The translations under genes and the position numbers were made by a program. Below are positions 6,938 through 18,959 of a stretch of 64,000 nt of DNA, piece by piece. Under the pieces are notes generated by a model. The model did not search any database and was not told where the DNA came from. It was given only the letters and a program-made list of their open reading frames with translations. The DNA comes from Brevibacterium sp. HMSC07C04. Lineage in GTDB: Bacteria > Actinomycetota > Actinomycetes > Actinomycetales > Brevibacteriaceae. Numbering within the stretch: position 1 is the first letter of the stretch; the number at the start of each line of letters is the position of its first letter. The stretch spans positions 46,011 through 110,010 of the forward strand of contig NZ_KV823283.1 of NCBI RefSeq assembly GCF_001815905.1, in the 5' to 3' direction.

Positions 6938-9106
6938 TCAGTCGTCGGACTCTTCGTCTTTTTCCGGTTCCTTGACGCTGTTGCCGACGGGACCGCCAAG
7001 GCCCTTGTTGCTGTCGACGATCTTGACTGCTTGGCTCATGTAGTTCTGCCACGTTGCACCGGAATAGGTGGCACCGTAGACGCGGCCGCGGACCACGCCC
7101 TTGCCGTTCCTGCGCCAGTCACGCGAACCGTTCGGGTCACCCGTCCAGACGGCAGTGGACATCTGGGACGTGAATCCCGCAAGCCACGTGGATCCGACTT
7201 CGAAGTTGGTGGTTCCCGTCTTCGCTCCGGCCGGAGCCCCGATCTTCAGTCGCGAGGTGGTTCCGCCGTTGAAGGTCTGCGACAGTGCGTAGGACACATT
7301 CTGGGCGACGTCTTTGTCCAGTGCTCGGTGGCAGTCAGGGTCAGGGATCTTGACCTTCTTGCCGTTGCCGTCCTTAATCGATTCGATCGGAGTCGGCGTG
7401 CACAGGATGCCGCCGGCGGCGAACACCGAGTAGGCGTTGGCCATGTCAATGGGAGCAACCTGGACGATGCCGAGCACCGATGAAGGCAGGAGTGCTTCGA
7501 CCACTCCCAGCTGCTCATGGACCGTCTCCAGCGACTGGCCGTTGCCGTATTTGATGCCCAGTGATTCGGCGGTCTTCATAATGCCGCACATGTTCAGCTG
7601 ATTGGCCATCGAGGCGTAGGCCGTGTTGACGGAGTTCTTCGTGGCCGCAAGCGCGGTCATCTGTTCGTTGCCCTTTGAGTCGCCGGCGTTGTTCGGCGAC
7701 CAGTTCGAGCCGTACCCCTTACAGCCGCGGTATTTCCACGAGTTCGCCGGGAACGTTCGCTTCGCAGCGCTGACTGAGGTGTTGAGGCTTTTGCCCTCTT
7801 TCAGCCATTCCGCGAGCACGAAGGGCTTCCACGTCGAGCCCACCTGGAAGCCGCTGGCTCCGTTGTATGCTTTCTGCACGTTGAAGTTGATTGCGGTGTC
7901 GGTGTTCTTCTTGCCCTCTGTGACGGAATAGTTGCGGTTCTGCGTCATGGCAAGGACTTTTCCGGTGCCGGGTTCGACCGTCACGACCGAATGACCAGCA
8001 CCCGATGGGTCGCCGACCGGCACGCGCTTCTTGACGGAGCTGAACGCAGCTTTCTGCAGTTTGGGGTTGATGGTGGTTTGGATAGTCAGACCGCCGCGCT
8101 GCAGAAGATCGCGCCGCTCTTCCTTGGTTTCGCCGAACGCCTTGTTGTTTTCGATGTACGCCTGGACGTAGTCGCAGAAGAAGCCCATGTCGCCTGCACC
8201 CATGCAGCCGTTCGACGTTTTGGTGATTTTAAGGTCAAGGTCGGTCTTCTTGGCGTCTTCGTATTCTTTGTCCGAGACCTTGCCCAGCTGGTGCATGCGG
8301 GACAGAACAACGTTGCGCCGCTCAAGCGCGTTCTCCGGGAAGCGCTCGGGGTTGAAGGCGCTGGGGTTCTTCACAATGCCGGCCAAAGTTGCAGCCTGAG
8401 CGTGGTTGAGCTTTGACGCGGGAATCGACCAGTAGTGCTGCGCAGCCGCTTCGACACCGTAGACATTCGGGGATCCCGAATAGTTGTTGATGTTCATGTA
8501 GCGGTTGAGAATCTCTCCTTTTTCGTACTTCTTCTCGACCGCAACCGCCAGCTTCGCTTCGCGCAGCTTACGGGCGTAGCCGGCCATACCCGAGGCTTCC
8601 TTGGCGGCTTCCACGCCTTCCTTATCTGCGTCCGCGTGGGCGTTTTCGGCAAGCACGTTCTTCACGTACTGCTGGGTCAGAGTCGATCCGCCCTGCTTGG
8701 AAGACGACACGAGGTTGTGCACGAGAGCACGACCAATGCCCTGGAAGTCAACGCCGCCGTGATCGAAGAAACGGTAGTCTTCGATGGCAATCGTGGCATC
8801 CTGCATGGGTTTGGAGATCTTATCCAGCGGAACTTCTTTGCGGTTGAGCCAGTAGAAGCTGGCGATCTGCTTGCCGTCGGAATCGAGCATGCGAGACTGT
8901 TCAGCCAGCGGCCTTTCGTCAAGCTGCGCGGGCAGGGCGTTGAACACCTGGAGAGCGTTGTTCGCACCAATAGACGCCACACCCACCGATGGGATCGCTA
9001 AGCCTGCGCCCACGATTCCGGCAACGACGCTGACGGCAATGAACTGCATCCACGCCGATAGAGTCGAAGGCGCAGCCGCTGATTCTGAAGACACCATGCC
9101 CAACAT
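6938..9106 (-). CDS. Class A penicillin-binding protein (PonA2-like)
   Basis: About 722-residue bifunctional peptidoglycan synthase with one N-terminal membrane helix (AVSVVAGIVGAGLAI). The glycosyltransferase motifs EDYRFFDHGG (about 109) and GGSTLTQQYVKN are present. The transpeptidase has the SxxK serine motif GSTWKP (about 427), SVN and KTGT. No C-terminal PASTA domain is seen, unlike mycobacterial PonA2; it ends in an acidic tail. The start is uncertain: ATG 9106 and ATG 9097 are both possible and neither has a clear ribosome site; TTG 9142 would add 12 residues. It follows the metallophosphoesterase gene by about 57 bp. Confidence 0.9.
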   Translation of the reverse strand: MLGMVSSESAAAPSTLSAWMQFIAVSVVAGIVGAGLAIPSVGVASIGANNALQVFNALPAQLDERPLAEQSRMLDSDGKQIASFYWLNRKEVPLDKISKPMQDATIAIEDYRFFDHGGVDFQGIGRALVHNLVSSSKQGGSTLTQQYVKNVLAENAHADADKEGVEAAKEASGMAGYARKLREAKLAVAVEKKYEKGEILNRYMNINNYSGSPNVYGVEAAAQHYWSIPASKLNHAQAATLAGIVKNPSAFNPERFPENALERRNVVLSRMHQLGKVSDKEYEDAKKTDLDLKITKTSNGCMGAGDMGFFCDYVQAYIENNKAFGETKEERRDLLQRGGLTIQTTINPKLQKAAFSSVKKRVPVGDPSGAGHSVVTVEPGTGKVLAMTQNRNYSVTEGKKNTDTAINFNVQKAYNGASGFQVGSTWKPFVLAEWLKEGKSLNTSVSAAKRTFPANSWKYRGCKGYGSNWSPNNAGDSKGNEQMTALAATKNSVNTAYASMANQLNMCGIMKTAESLGIKYGNGQSLETVHEQLGVVEALLPSSVLGIVQVAPIDMANAYSVFAAGGILCTPTPIESIKDGNGKKVKIPDPDCHRALDKDVAQNVSYALSQTFNGGTTSRLKIGAPAGAKTGTTNFEVGSTWLAGFTSQMSTAVWTGDPNGSRDWRRNGKGVVRGRVYGATYSGATWQNYMSQAVKIVDSNKGLGGPVGNSVKEPEKDEESDD

Positions 9107-9163
9107 CGTACAGGCGCCGCCTGATGGAGGCACACAGGACAAGACTCCGCTGAGCCAGACCGG

Positions 9164-10066
9164 TCAGCGTTCAACAAGCTCCAGTACAGACACCTCGGGG
9201 CGGCAGAACAACCGCACCGGCGCCATCGGGGCCACTCCAACCCCCGCGGTCACGTTGACGAGTGCCGGGCCCCGACGAAACAGACCGCGAGCTTCGCTGC
9301 GCGGACGGTCGCAGTTGGTGGCCGGTGCCCCGTAGAACGGCACGCGGATCTGCCCGCCGTGCGTATGCCCGGCAGCAATCAGCTGCGCGCCCGCACCTGC
9401 AAGACGATCGAGCACGCGCGAATACGGGGCGTGGGTCACTCCGATTCTGACTTCCGAATCATCGGGAAAAGCAGAGGCTTCGGGCGCATCGGCCTTCATG
9501 TGCGCATCACCGAGACCAGACAGGCCGACCCGCGTGCCGTTGATGTCAAAAGCGGCGCTTCGGTTGTCCAGCTGCACCCACCCGCGCTGCTCAAACGCAT
9601 CCACCAGCCCGCGCGCATCCAAGTCAGGCGGGTTGCTGTGGGCCTTTGCCACGTTCGAAGGCCCCAGAAGATAGCGAGCGGGGTTTTTGACTTTCGGCCC
9701 CCAGAAGTCATTCGATCCCAGAACAAACGCACCGGGGACATCCAGCAGATCATCGAGGCTCTCAAGCACCGTCGATTTGGTCTGCCCTCCGTAGTTATCG
9801 CCGGTGTTGAGAACAAAATCCGGCTGCAGGGTGTCCGCCAGACTGCGCACCCACTGCGGTTTGCGCTTCTGCCAGGCCGTTTGGTGGAGATCCGAAATGT
9901 GCAGAATCCGCACGGGCGCGCGGCCCGGCGGCAGGACCGCGATTCTTTCGCGGCGCACCGTGAACAGGTTCGGTTCGACAAGCACACCGTAGGCTGCGGT
10001 CGCCACAGCAGCGACGGTCAGCCCCAGTGCCGCGCGGCTAAGAGGGCGGGCAGCAGAACAAGTCAT
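9164..10066 (-). CDS. Membrane-anchored metallophosphoesterase
   Basis: 300-residue calcineurin-like phosphoesterase. A short N-terminal hydrophobic helix (about 8-28) anchors it, with the catalytic domain probably outside. Metal-site motifs in order: ISDLH (DxH), NTGDN (GD), LGSNDF (the GNHD equivalent, with Ser-Asn-Asp), GVTHAP and AAGHTHGGQI. The GSND variant is typical of the YkuE/Rv3683-like group, whose substrate is uncertain. Location directly upstream of ponA parallels Rv3682-Rv3683 and suggests a cell-envelope role. It begins 11 bp after the permease stop and so may share the metal-transport transcript. Confidence 0.86.
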   Translation of the reverse strand: MTCSAARPLSRAALGLTVAAVATAAYGVLVEPNLFTVRRERIAVLPPGRAPVRILHISDLHQTAWQKRKPQWVRSLADTLQPDFVLNTGDNYGGQTKSTVLESLDDLLDVPGAFVLGSNDFWGPKVKNPARYLLGPSNVAKAHSNPPDLDARGLVDAFEQRGWVQLDNRSAAFDINGTRVGLSGLGDAHMKADAPEASAFPDDSEVRIGVTHAPYSRVLDRLAGAGAQLIAAGHTHGGQIRVPFYGAPATNCDRPRSEARGLFRRGPALVNVTAGVGVAPMAPVRLFCRPEVSVLELVER

Positions 10067-10077
10067 AGTGCCGAAGT

Positions 10078-10992
10078 CTAGTCGCCCGCTGCGGCTTTCG
10101 GATCCTGCGCGAGGTGAGGGTGCTTGTCGAGGTCTCCCAGACGACGGTTGCGCGCCTCAAGCTGATGGTTGGTGCGGTACCCGCCGATGATCCGGGCAAT
10201 GACGTAGAAGAGAAAGCTGATGGTCGTCACGAACGGGCTGATGGGCACAACCGGCGACCCCAGGGCGATGAGGATTCCGCCGACCGAGGACGTCACGGCA
10301 AAGACAACCGACAGGACGGGAACGACGATGGGGTGGGATGACAGCTGCATGGCCGCCGCGGCTGGGGTGACCAGCAGAGCCATGACCAGAAGCACTCCGA
10401 CCACCTGCACGGACAGGGCAACTGCAAGTCCGAGGGTCACCATGAACACGATTGTCAGCATGCCGGTGGGAACGCCTTTTGCCTTGGCGATCTCGGGATC
10501 GACTGATGCGAATTGCAGCGGCCGCCAGATGACGAAGATGACGGCCAGCACAACACCTGCGCACACCATGAGCAGCTTTGTCTGGCTTGGGCTGATGGCG
10601 ACGATCTGCCCGGTCAGCAGACCGAATTTGTTGGCTGAGCGCCCGTCGTACAGTGCCAGAAACAGGATTCCCAAGCCGATGCCGAACGGCATGAGCACAC
10701 CGATCATCGAGTTCGCCTCGGAAGACCGTATGCTGCCGACGCCGATGATGAGCGCAACCAGAAGCGAGCCGATGATCGAACCGTACACAACGTCATAGCC
10801 GACGAACAGGGCAAATGCAGCCCCGGCAAAGGAGAGCTCGGCAATGCCGTGCACGGCCAAGGCGATGTCGCGCATTTTGACGAACACGGAGACAACACCG
10901 CCGACGACTCCCAAAAGCGCTGCGGCGATAATCGAGTTCGACAGCAGCGACAGCAGTTCGCCGTAGTCTTCGAAGGTGAAGAGGCTGCTCAC
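10078..10992 (-). CDS. Zinc/manganese ABC transporter permease (ZnuB/AztB-like)
   Basis: 304-residue integral membrane protein of the ABC-3 family with about eight hydrophobic helices. It contains the family segment GIAELSFAGAAFALF and the coupling region DPEIAKAKGVP. A hydrophilic C-terminal tail follows residue 270. It forms the membrane channel with the ATPase encoded just upstream (ATGA overlap, 4 bp) and the lipoprotein receptor at 11820-12920. The histidine-rich receptor makes Zn(II) or Mn(II) the likely cargo. Confidence 0.9.
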   Translation of the reverse strand: MSSLFTFEDYGELLSLLSNSIIAAALLGVVGGVVSVFVKMRDIALAVHGIAELSFAGAAFALFVGYDVVYGSIIGSLLVALIIGVGSIRSSEANSMIGVLMPFGIGLGILFLALYDGRSANKFGLLTGQIVAISPSQTKLLMVCAGVVLAVIFVIWRPLQFASVDPEIAKAKGVPTGMLTIVFMVTLGLAVALSVQVVGVLLVMALLVTPAAAAMQLSSHPIVVPVLSVVFAVTSSVGGILIALGSPVVPISPFVTTISFLFYVIARIIGGYRTNHQLEARNRRLGDLDKHPHLAQDPKAAAGD

Positions 10993-11786
10993 AGTTCGGT
11001 CTCCTCCGGGTGATGATGATCTGCTTCGGTGCCGACGACAACCAGCTGACCGCCGACGGTCACCACCTCGATCCGCGTGCCGAACAGGGAGCTCAGCGCT
11101 TCAGAGGTCAGCACTTCGTCCGGGGTGCCCACCAGGAAATGGCCGCCGGCAATGTAGAGGACCCGGTCCACGTACTTCAGAATCGGGTTGATTTCGTGGG
11201 TGACGAACAGAATAGCCATATTCCGTTCGCGTCGTTTCTCATCCAGCAGGCGAGCAACCAGGTGCTGATGGTTGATGTCGAGGCTCAACAGCGGTTCATC
11301 GCACAGCAGCAGCTTGGGATCGCTGGCAAGCGCTTGGGCCAGCCGCAGTCGCTGCAGTTCACCGCCGGAGAGGATGCCTACGGGGCTGTCGGCAAAACCA
11401 GTCGCCCCAACCTGGTCTAGAAGTTCGTCAACCCGTCGTTCCTTTTTCCGGCTGGGCAGGCCGAAGCCGAAACGGTGCCCGTCGATTCCAAAGCGAACCA
11501 GGTCGCGGGCCCGCAGCGGAGTGTCACGGTCGACACCCCGCTGCTGGGGCACGTAGCCGACATCCGCGTCGCCGCGGTATGCCGCGTGGCCGTTGACTTC
11601 AACGGTTCCCTCATACAGCCGGTACTGGCCGAGCAGTGTTTTCAGCAGCGAAGTTTTGCCCGTGCCGTTGGGTCCGAGCACGGCAATGAACTCACCGGGC
11701 TCAACATCAATGGACAGGTGGTGCCACAGCACCCTTTCGCCGAAGCGAAGCTGGCCGTCTGCAATCGACAGTGCGGGACTGTTAAT
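10989..11786 (-). CDS. Metal ABC transporter ATPase, probable AUU start
   Basis: ATPase of the metal importer: Walker A GPNGTGKTS, signature LSGGELQRLRLAQAL, Walker B LLLCDEPLLSLD, switch histidine VTHE. The ordinary in-frame start nearest the conserved core is GTG 11732, but that would delete the first beta-strand (ALSIADGQLRFGE) that ABC ATPases need. The frame stays open back to the receptor stop with no ATG, GTG or TTG before 11732. An AAAGGA ribosome site at 11803-11798 lies 11 nt before an ATT codon (11786), the best available start; CTG 11771 is another option. A one-base error in the C5 run there could also hide the start. Coupled to the permease by ATGA. Confidence 0.85.
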   Translation of the reverse strand: MNSPALSIADGQLRFGERVLWHHLSIDVEPGEFIAVLGPNGTGKTSLLKTLLGQYRLYEGTVEVNGHAAYRGDADVGYVPQQRGVDRDTPLRARDLVRFGIDGHRFGFGLPSRKKERRVDELLDQVGATGFADSPVGILSGGELQRLRLAQALASDPKLLLCDEPLLSLDINHQHLVARLLDEKRRERNMAILFVTHEINPILKYVDRVLYIAGGHFLVGTPDEVLTSEALSSLFGTRIEVVTVGGQLVVVGTEADHHHPEETEL

Positions 11787-11819
11787 GGGGGAACACGTCC
11801 TTTCGAGGGCTAGAGCTGA

Positions 11820-12920
11820 TCAGCCTTTGAGGGCTTTGTCGACGTCGTCGATGTGCGATCCCATCCAGTCGACGTAGGTTTCGCCCTCGTTGAGAGTTTC
11901 GGGTAGTTCTACCACCGGCACTTCGGCGTCGTCAGCGGCCTTGCGCAGGCTTTCAGCCTGCTCGTTCACTGCCTGCGGGTTGAAGCCGAGGACTGCGACC
12001 TCCTTTTTCTTGATCTGGTCCTGGGCCTGCTTGAGAACCACGGGGGCCGCGTCCGATCCTGCTTCTACTGCCGACAGGAACTTCTGCGGTGTGGTGGTCT
12101 CCAGTCCGAGGTCTTCGAACAGCCACAGTGCAACGGGTTCAGTTGCAGCACTCTTCTTGCCTTTGCCTGCTTTCTTGACTTCGTCAGCCTTCTTCATCAG
12201 ACCGTCGAGCTCACCCTGAAGCTTATCGGCGTTCTCTTCATAAGCCGCCTTGTTGTCAGGATCTTCTTCAGACAGGGTGTCTTCGATCGAGTCGACGACG
12301 TTCTTCATGGCACTAACGGAGTACCAGATGTGTTCGTTGAACGCACCGTGGTCGTGGTGGTCGTGGCCCTCTTCGCCGTGATCATGGTCGTGACCTTCTT
12401 CACCGTGGTCATGGTCATGGCCCTCGTCACCGTGGTCGTGGTCGTGACTTTCTTCGCCGTGGTCATGGTCGTGACCTTCTTCACCGTGGTCATGGTCATG
12501 GCCCTCGTCACCGTGGTCATGGTCGTGCGGCTCGTTGGCGAAGTTCTCTTCGGCACCGGGCAGCTCTGAGACTTCGACGCCGTTGACCACCTTCGGGTCC
12601 TTGTCTGCTGCTTCGAGCATGGTCGTCATGAACGCGTCGTAACCGCCGCCGTTGACGATCACGACATCGGCCTTCGACAGTTTGAGCTGGTCGTTCGACG
12701 TCGCTTCGTAGTCGTGGGGGTCTTTCGACGCGTCCGAAATGATGGGTTCGACATCCGCCGCGTCACCGGCTACCTGAGCCGCGAGGTCCGCGTAGACATT
12801 CGTCGAGGTGACAACATTGAGCTTGTCGCCGGAGCCTTCCGATTGGGCTTCGCCTGCCCCGCAGCCGGCCAGAACCAGGCCAGCAGCTGCGGTGAAAGCT
12901 GCAATCCGTGCAGACTTCAT
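11820..12920 (-). CDS. Metal-binding lipoprotein receptor (ZnuA/AztC-like) with histidine-repeat loop
   Basis: 366-residue solute-binding lipoprotein. The signal peptide ends in lipobox LAGC with acylated C20. Metal-site features are KDPHDYE (first His), NEHIWYS (second His) and a TEPVALWLFEDLGL segment where some homologues carry a third His. Between about residues 132 and 192 is a nine-residue repeat based on HDHDHGEEG, present roughly six times. This is the flexible histidine/acid loop of zinc receptors, unusually long here. First gene of the receptor-ATPase-permease operon; transcription probably starts in 12921-13017, just after the asd terminator. Confidence 0.93.
   Translation of the reverse strand: MKSARIAAFTAAAGLVLAGCGAGEAQSEGSGDKLNVVTSTNVYADLAAQVAGDAADVEPIISDASKDPHDYEATSNDQLKLSKADVVIVNGGGYDAFMTTMLEAADKDPKVVNGVEVSELPGAEENFANEPHDHDHGDEGHDHDHGEEGHDHDHGEESHDHDHGDEGHDHDHGEEGHDHDHGEEGHDHHDHGAFNEHIWYSVSAMKNVVDSIEDTLSEEDPDNKAAYEENADKLQGELDGLMKKADEVKKAGKGKKSAATEPVALWLFEDLGLETTTPQKFLSAVEAGSDAAPVVLKQAQDQIKKKEVAVLGFNPQAVNEQAESLRKAADDAEVPVVELPETLNEGETYVDWMGSHIDDVDKALKG
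12376..12537. repeat. 27-bp tandem repeat coding the histidine loop
   Basis: Six consecutive 27-bp units starting CCGTG at 12376, 12403, 12430, 12457, 12484 and 12511. Units 2 and 5 are identical and units 1 and 4 nearly so, indicating an earlier duplication of an 81-bp block. In frame, so copy-number change would alter loop length only. Confidence 0.9.
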
Positions 12921-13017
12921 AAGGGTGCAACTCCTTCACATAGGTGCAAACCACCCCAATGTAGGTTTCGCTCACCAGCATCTACCAATAGACATATGCC
13001 TACGCGGACATGCAAAA

Positions 13018-13055
13018 GCGGGTGGCGGCGGTCCAGATGACCGCTCACCACCCGC
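13018..13055 (-). terminator. Rho-independent terminator of lysC-asd
   Basis: Stem GCGGGTGG..GCGGTC / GACCGC..CCACCCGC with a small internal mismatch. On the minus strand it is followed at once by TTTTGC, 25 bp after the asd stop. Confidence 0.85.
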
Positions 13056-13079
13056 AGAACATTCAGGCGGCTGGATGCG

Positions 13080-15403
<2,324 letters not shown>

Positions 15404-15460
15404 TTCTCACACTTTCTTCCGGCAGCGCTGTTTACCGTTGATCAGTTTAGAGGACGGCGC

Positions 15461-16063
15461 TCAGCTGACCTTGGTGCGGCCCTGGAACGCTCTTCCCAAT
15501 GTGACTTCGTCAGCGTATTCGAGATCACCGCCGACTGGCAGACCAGACGCCAGTTTTGAGACGGTGACGCCGATTGAGGACAGCAGGCGGATGAGGTAGG
15601 TGGCTGTTGCTTCGCCTTCGAGGTTGGGGTCGGTGGCGAGAATGCATTCCTGGATGTCGTCGCTTTGGAGTCGGGGCAGGAGTTCGCGGATCCGCAGGTC
15701 GTCGGGGCCTACGCCTGACATGGGGTCGATGGCGCCGCCGAGCACGTGGTAGAGCCCGCGGTATTCGCGCGTCCGTTCGAGTGCGACGACGTCTTTGGGC
15801 TCTTCGACAACGCAGATGAGGCTGCTGTCGCGGCGCGGGTCGGAGCAGATGGAGCACAGCTGCCCCTCTGCTACGTTTCCGCACTGGTCGCAGAAGCGCA
15901 CGTGGGTTTTGACGCTGGTCAGGGCGCTGATGAGCGAATCGACGTCTTCGCGCGGCGATTGCATGATGTAGAACGCAAGTCGCTGTGCGGATTTGGGGCC
16001 GATGCCGGGAAGTTTGCCGAACTCTTCGACAAGGTCGGCAAGCGCGCCTTCGTAAACACTCAT
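15461..16063 (-). CDS. recR: Recombination protein RecR
   Basis: 200-residue RecFOR-pathway protein. Helix-hairpin-helix [14 protein letters not shown] near the N-terminus; a four-cysteine zinc element [16 protein letters not shown]; the Toprim acidic motif [13 protein letters not shown] near the C-terminus. The ATG at 16063 overlaps the dnaX stop (ATGA) and matches the family N-terminus [14 protein letters not shown]; longer readings would run into dnaX. The dnaX-recR coupling is widespread in bacteria. Confidence 0.95.
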   Translation of the reverse strand: MSVYEGALADLVEEFGKLPGIGPKSAQRLAFYIMQSPREDVDSLISALTSVKTHVRFCDQCGNVAEGQLCSICSDPRRDSSLICVVEEPKDVVALERTREYRGLYHVLGGAIDPMSGVGPDDLRIRELLPRLQSDDIQECILATDPNLEGEATATYLIRLLSSIGVTVSKLASGLPVGGDLEYADEVTLGRAFQGRTKVS

Positions 16064-18909
16064 TCGGTGATCTCTTCGAGGACGACTCCGCCCAGCAGCC
16101 GCTGGACGACGGGAATGCCGACTTCGGGGGATTCGGACACGTCGAGGTCTTCGTCGACGTTGAAGTCGGGGTAGTCGGATTCGGCGGCTGCACCCCATTC
16201 GGCAGCTGTTGGGGTGTGCCCGGTTTCCTGCCAGGCTTCCGCGGTTTCGGGTTGGGCGGACTGAGCGCGGCTGCCGGCCTGCCCCATATTGCCAACATAG
16301 GCGTAAGGGTTTTCTCGGTGCTGCGGGGTTGGCTCCTGAACCGCCGAGGTGGGTGGTCCGGCAAAGATGTCTTCGTCGGCATACGCGCCTATGAAGTCGT
16401 ATTCATCATCTGCCGGGCTTTGCTCATGCGCTGAGTTGTCCGGGCCAGCTGTCTGGTTCTTTTCGCCGGGGACGGGCTGTTCTTCCGGGGCGTCGTCGAT
16501 GTCCGCTGGCGGCGGCACTACGAGCGCCGGGGCTTCAACGGCTCCCTGCCCCCAGGATGTCCCGGTGTCTTCCGACGGGGCTTCCCAGTTGTCTGCCGAG
16601 GCGGAGGCGGGTTCCGGTTGAGCCTCACGTTCGGCGGCGGGGGCTGGCTGCGCTTCTTGTTCCCTGTTGTGGGTTGAGGCAGGTTCGGGTTCGGCCCGGT
16701 GTTCGTCATGTTCGACGGCCGGCTGGTCACCCTCCTGGTCGTCGTCTTCGGGGGTTTGCTGCCAGTACTGTTCGCGGTCGGAGACTTCTTGGTCCATGGC
16801 CTGTTGGCCGACGACTGCCTGAATCTGTGCTTCTGTTGGTCGGCCGCCGGGGCGGGCTGCGCGGTTTTCATTTCCCCGAGGCGCCTGCGGCTGATGCTGT
16901 CGGCTGGGGTTTTCGTGAGTCGCGGGTGCTTGGTAGCCCGAGGCGGGTGTGTCCATGCGCAGGTTGACGTGTTCGCCCACCTGGCCTATGTCGACTTTCA
17001 CTGTCATTCCGAGGACTTCGCTGACGGCGGCTTCGAGGGCCTGTGTGTTTGATCCGCGCGTGAATGCCCCGACGGCACCCTGGTTGTTGAAGGCCAGCAG
17101 CAGGCGGCCGTCCTGCAGGTCCTGGGGCACGGCGTTGCCGGCAAGCACCGCGCGGGCGAGCTTGGCGCTGCGTCCGACCACGTCGAGGATCGCCTGCCAG
17201 GAGCGGCGGACGGCATCGATGTCGTGTCCGGCGGGACTTGGCTTCGTTTGGGCTTCGCCGGACTGCGGCTGGCTGGGCTGGTTCCGCTGCGGTTGCGGCT
17301 GGCTGGGCTCGCTCGGCCGTGGCTCATTCGCCTTCGTCGATTCCCGCTGGGGTTCAGTGCGCTGTTCAACGTGTGACTGTTCAGCGTGCGGCTGCTCAGC
17401 CGCCGGTGGGGCAGGCTGTGGGGCGCTGTTTTCTGCGTTGGCGGTCTTCTGACCTTCCTGCCGCGGTTCGCTCTGCCCCGAGGCGAGTGCCTCTGCTTGC
17501 GATGCAACATCGGCAAGATCGTCAAGGTCGTCCCAGGAATCGCTCGAATCGGACTGCGGGCTATGCACTGGCTGCGCGGAGTCTTCTCGCCGCGAAGCAG
17601 CGCTGCCCGGCTCAGGCACGCCTGCCTGGGCCCCAGAGCGTACGGCGCTGGCCGCAGGCCCTTCAGTGGCCGACTGTTCTTCCGGCGACTGCGGGGCAGC
17701 CTGGCCTGCCGGTGTGGTCGGCATCCCAGCAGCGGCCCCGGAAGCCTGCATGCCGACCCGCCGTTCCATGCGCTCGACGCGCGACAGCACGGAGCTGCGG
17801 GTGCCGTCCATTGCGGGCAGCAGGATGCGGGCGCAGATGAGTTCAAGCTGCAGACGCGGCGATGTCGCTCCGGTCATTTCTGACAGACCGGCGTTGAGGA
17901 GATCGCCCGCGCGGGACAGTTCCGCAGGCCCGAGTGTCTGCGATTGCTGTACGAGCCGTTCCAAGAGGTCTTCGGGAGCCTGCGGAAGGAACGCCCGAGC
18001 GTTCTGCGGGGAGGTGCTGATGACAAGCAGGTCGCGAATGCGCTCCAAGAGGTCTTCGACGAAGCGACGGGGGTCCTGACCGGATTCGATGACCCGATCG
18101 ACTACGCGATAGACAGCCGCGCCATCGCCCGCCGAGAAAGCATCGACGATGTCTCCCAGCAGAGAATCCGGCGTGTAGCCCAGAAGGGCCGTGGCCTTTC
18201 CGTAGTCGATTCCCTCCGGCCCCGATCCGGCGATCAGCTGATCGAGAACAGACAGGGAATCGCGCACAGAACCGCCCCCGGCGCGGACCACCAGCGGCAG
18301 AACGCCCTTGCCCACCGGCACGCCTTCCTGCTGGCACAGGTGGTCGAGGTACGAGGTCATGGTGTCCGGCGGGACCAGGCGGAACGGGTAGTGGTGAGTG
18401 CGGGAGCGAATGGTCCCGATGACCTTTTCCGGTTCGGTCGTCGCAAAGATGAATTTGACGTGCTCCGGTGGTTCTTCCACCAGTTTGAGCAGCGCGTTGA
18501 AGCCCTGGGGTGTGACCATGTGGGCTTCGTCGAGTATGAACACCTTGTAGCGGTCGCGGGCCGGAGCGTAGACAGCACGTTCGCGCAGGTCGCGCGCGTC
18601 ATCAACACCGGAGTTCGATGCGGCGTCGATTTCCACAACGTCGAGGGAACCCGGACCGCCCGTGGCAAGGTCCCGGCAGCTGGCGCACTCACCGCACGGA
18701 GTGGGCGTGGGGCCTTCTGAGCAGTTGAGGCAGCGGGCAAGAATGCGCGCGCTGGTGGTTTTGCCGCAGCCGCGGGGACCGGAGAACAGGTAGGCGTGAT
18801 TGACGCGCCCGCCGGCCAAAGCGGCTTTGAGCGGGTCGGTCACGTGTTCCTGCCCGATCACCTGGTCGAAGGTGTCGGGGCGATAGCGACGGTACAGAGC
18901 TGTTGACAC
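16060..18909 (-). CDS. dnaX: DNA polymerase III gamma/tau subunit
   Basis: 949-residue clamp-loader subunit. AAA+ core: Walker A GPRGCGKT (44-51), zinc module C63-X8-C72-X2-C75-X2-C78, DEAH box, sensor ATTEPEK. The conserved part ends near residue 370. A very long low-complexity tail rich in Pro, Gln, Glu and Ala follows, interrupted by one ordered segment around 540-650 ([20 protein letters not shown]...) that resembles the tau C-terminal polymerase-binding domain. GTG start at 18909; a TAGGCT -10-like box 8 nt upstream suggests a near-leaderless transcript. I see no slippery A-run in the core that would suggest a programmed gamma product. Confidence 0.93.
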   Translation of the reverse strand: MSTALYRRYRPDTFDQVIGQEHVTDPLKAALAGGRVNHAYLFSGPRGCGKTTSARILARCLNCSEGPTPTPCGECASCRDLATGGPGSLDVVEIDAASNSGVDDARDLRERAVYAPARDRYKVFILDEAHMVTPQGFNALLKLVEEPPEHVKFIFATTEPEKVIGTIRSRTHHYPFRLVPPDTMTSYLDHLCQQEGVPVGKGVLPLVVRAGGGSVRDSLSVLDQLIAGSGPEGIDYGKATALLGYTPDSLLGDIVDAFSAGDGAAVYRVVDRVIESGQDPRRFVEDLLERIRDLLVISTSPQNARAFLPQAPEDLLERLVQQSQTLGPAELSRAGDLLNAGLSEMTGATSPRLQLELICARILLPAMDGTRSSVLSRVERMERRVGMQASGAAAGMPTTPAGQAAPQSPEEQSATEGPAASAVRSGAQAGVPEPGSAASRREDSAQPVHSPQSDSSDSWDDLDDLADVASQAEALASGQSEPRQEGQKTANAENSAPQPAPPAAEQPHAEQSHVEQRTEPQRESTKANEPRPSEPSQPQPQRNQPSQPQSGEAQTKPSPAGHDIDAVRRSWQAILDVVGRSAKLARAVLAGNAVPQDLQDGRLLLAFNNQGAVGAFTRGSNTQALEAAVSEVLGMTVKVDIGQVGEHVNLRMDTPASGYQAPATHENPSRQHQPQAPRGNENRAARPGGRPTEAQIQAVVGQQAMDQEVSDREQYWQQTPEDDDQEGDQPAVEHDEHRAEPEPASTHNREQEAQPAPAAEREAQPEPASASADNWEAPSEDTGTSWGQGAVEAPALVVPPPADIDDAPEEQPVPGEKNQTAGPDNSAHEQSPADDEYDFIGAYADEDIFAGPPTSAVQEPTPQHRENPYAYVGNMGQAGSRAQSAQPETAEAWQETGHTPTAAEWGAAAESDYPDFNVDEDLDVSESPEVGIPVVQRLLGGVVLEEITE

Positions 18910-18959
18910 GTCTACAGCCTACTGGGAGGCACTGACAGGAAACCTTGACCAGGCCCCAT

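Noticed and set aside
12376..12537. Possible CRISPR-like array (27-bp units)
   Set aside because: Units are contiguous without spacers and lie in frame inside the lipoprotein gene; no cas genes are present.
12330..12569. Valine/methionine/phenylalanine-rich plus-strand frame that looks like a membrane protein
   Set aside because: It is the complement of the histidine-repeat coding sequence of the metal receptor; apparent helices are an artefact of the GTGGTCATG repeats.
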